Source of the DNA: Sphingobacterium sp. UBA7855
Lineage (GTDB): Bacteria; Bacteroidota; Bacteroidia; Sphingobacteriales; Sphingobacteriaceae
Reading direction: 5' to 3'
Length of the DNA: 64,000 nucleotides
Assembly (NCBI GenBank): GCA_002500745.1
Contig: DLST01000018.1
Coordinates: forward strand, 405,227-469,226
The notes under the pieces are model-generated. The model worked only from the letters and a program-made list of their open reading frames with translations. It was not told where the DNA came from and ran no database searches. The position numbers and the translations under genes are program-made. Of the stretch, positions 63,457-64,000 are shown in pieces; the stretch's first letter is position 1; every line of letters starts with the position of its first letter.

Positions 63457-64000
63457 TTAGTTGTGGGACAATGCTTTTTCGCTAGCTTTACCCGGCGTAC
63501 TGATCAAAAGCATCACAAATGTGATGAAGCCATTAATGATAATCAGATCCAATCCGATAACATAAGGCGTATACACCTCGATAACATAGGTCTTAAGCAG
63601 AAATAATACTGTTGGCGAAAGGATACAGATGTAAGGTACCGCCTTATCCCGCACCGCATATTTTGTAAAAATCCCAAAAACAAATAAACCCAATAAAGGT
63701 CCATACGTATAGCTCGCCGCGGTAAAAATTGCATTGACGACCGAATCATCATTGATGAGCTTAAAGACCAGAATAACCAATAACATCACAATAGAAAAGC
63801 CAAAATGCACATAGTTACGCTGTTTGATCAAAGCTGGATCATTGGGGTTTTCCTTTTTATTGAAGTTCAAAAAGTCTACACAGAAAGAAGTCGTTAAGGC
63901 CGTTAGCGCACTATCCGTCGTTGCAAAAGTAGCAGCCGTTAACCCCATCATAAAGATGATAGCAGGAACGAGAGCCAAATGATTCAATGCAATTTCTGGA
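63457..64000 (-). CDS. Sodium:solute symporter family protein (5' end cut by window)
   Basis: Partial: only the C-terminal ~180 residues are inside; the frame stays open to the right edge. It has about four or five membrane helices; FATTDSALTALTTSFCVDFL is the SSS-family block that contains conserved Ser/Thr residues for sodium binding, and SYTYGPLLGLFVFGIFTKY is a typical later helix pair. SSS members import sugars, amino acids or vitamins with Na+; the substrate cannot be told from this part. It lies 118 bp upstream of PNP on the same strand. Confidence 0.88.
   Translation of the reverse strand, partial: PEIALNHLALVPAIIFMMGLTAATFATTDSALTALTTSFCVDFLNFNKKENPNDPALIKQRNYVHFGFSIVMLLVILVFKLINDDSVVNAIFTAASYTYGPLLGLFVFGIFTKYAVRDKAVPYICILSPTVLFLLKTYVIEVYTPYVIGLDLIIINGFITFVMLLISTPGKASEKALSHN

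Noticed and set aside
1..64000. CRISPR array, insertion sequence, prophage or defence island
   Set aside because: No regular direct repeats, transposase, integrase or known defence cluster was seen; gene content is core metabolism.

Overview
The window looks like chromosomal core sequence of a Bacteroidota bacterium of the Sphingobacteriaceae type (Sphingobacterium or Pedobacter-like). The evidence is a base composition of roughly 40% GC by eye, promoters of the Bacteroidota form TTTG-N18-TAnnTTTG, A-rich rather than Shine-Dalgarno leaders, and phylum-typical families: DUF4271 beside hemD, DUF5683 beside parAB, DUF2911, DUF2723, the 'putative porin' family, a long signal peptidase I, and ribosomal protein S16 with an acidic tail. 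No transposase, integrase, phage gene, CRISPR array or rRNA was seen.

Layout. 1-4.7 kb: truncated HerA-like ATPase (DUF853), a small secreted protein, a SulP anion/bicarbonate transporter and a beta carbonic anhydrase. 4.8-14.4 kb: glnS, an OmpW-like porin, a DUF2723 membrane glycosyltransferase-like protein, metF behind a clear SAM-I riboswitch, a lipoprotein, rimM and rpsP. 14.8-21.0 kb: a two-gene AddA/AddB-type helicase-nuclease. 21.1-27.6 kb: cupin-like (JmjC) protein, hemD-DUF4271, tag, hpt and a GT51 transglycosylase. 27.9-34.5 kb: Mrp/ApbC ATPase, xth, cyclophilin, a 115-aa unknown coupled to a low-molecular-weight tyrosine phosphatase, a DegP/HtrA protease and dapF. 34.6-41.2 kb: SNF2 helicase, an AraC regulator and a divergent HlyD-MFS efflux pair. 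41.4-49.4 kb: gltX, an overlapping histidine kinase/DinB/hotdog thioesterase operon, a FucP-like sugar transporter with a LacI-type palindrome upstream, DUF2911, cdaA and pdxJ. 49.5-54.5 kb: the minus-strand run parA-parB-DUF5683-dapB-lepB. 54.7-64 kb: FMN reductase, M16 peptidase, PagL-like outer-membrane protein, four valine tRNA genes, putative porin, purine nucleoside phosphorylase and a truncated sodium:solute symporter.

How genes work together. SulP and carbonic anhydrase suggest inorganic-carbon supply. metF control by SAM closes the methionine loop. AddA/AddB process DNA ends. dapB and dapF serve lysine/DAP and peptidoglycan synthesis, as does the GT51 enzyme. ParA/ParB segregate chromosomes. 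CdaA makes cyclic di-AMP.

I did not find a convincing new multi-gene system. The best leads are small: a Val(GAC) tRNA with C instead of U at position 33; a PagL homologue lacking the catalytic Glu; a purine nucleoside phosphorylase with Asp at the base-specificity Asn and a hairpin against its start codon; an AddB-like protein without iron-sulphur cysteines; a perfect 12-bp inverted repeat at the dapF promoter; and a G9 tract inside the HtrA gene. All calls come from reading the sequence; no database search was run.
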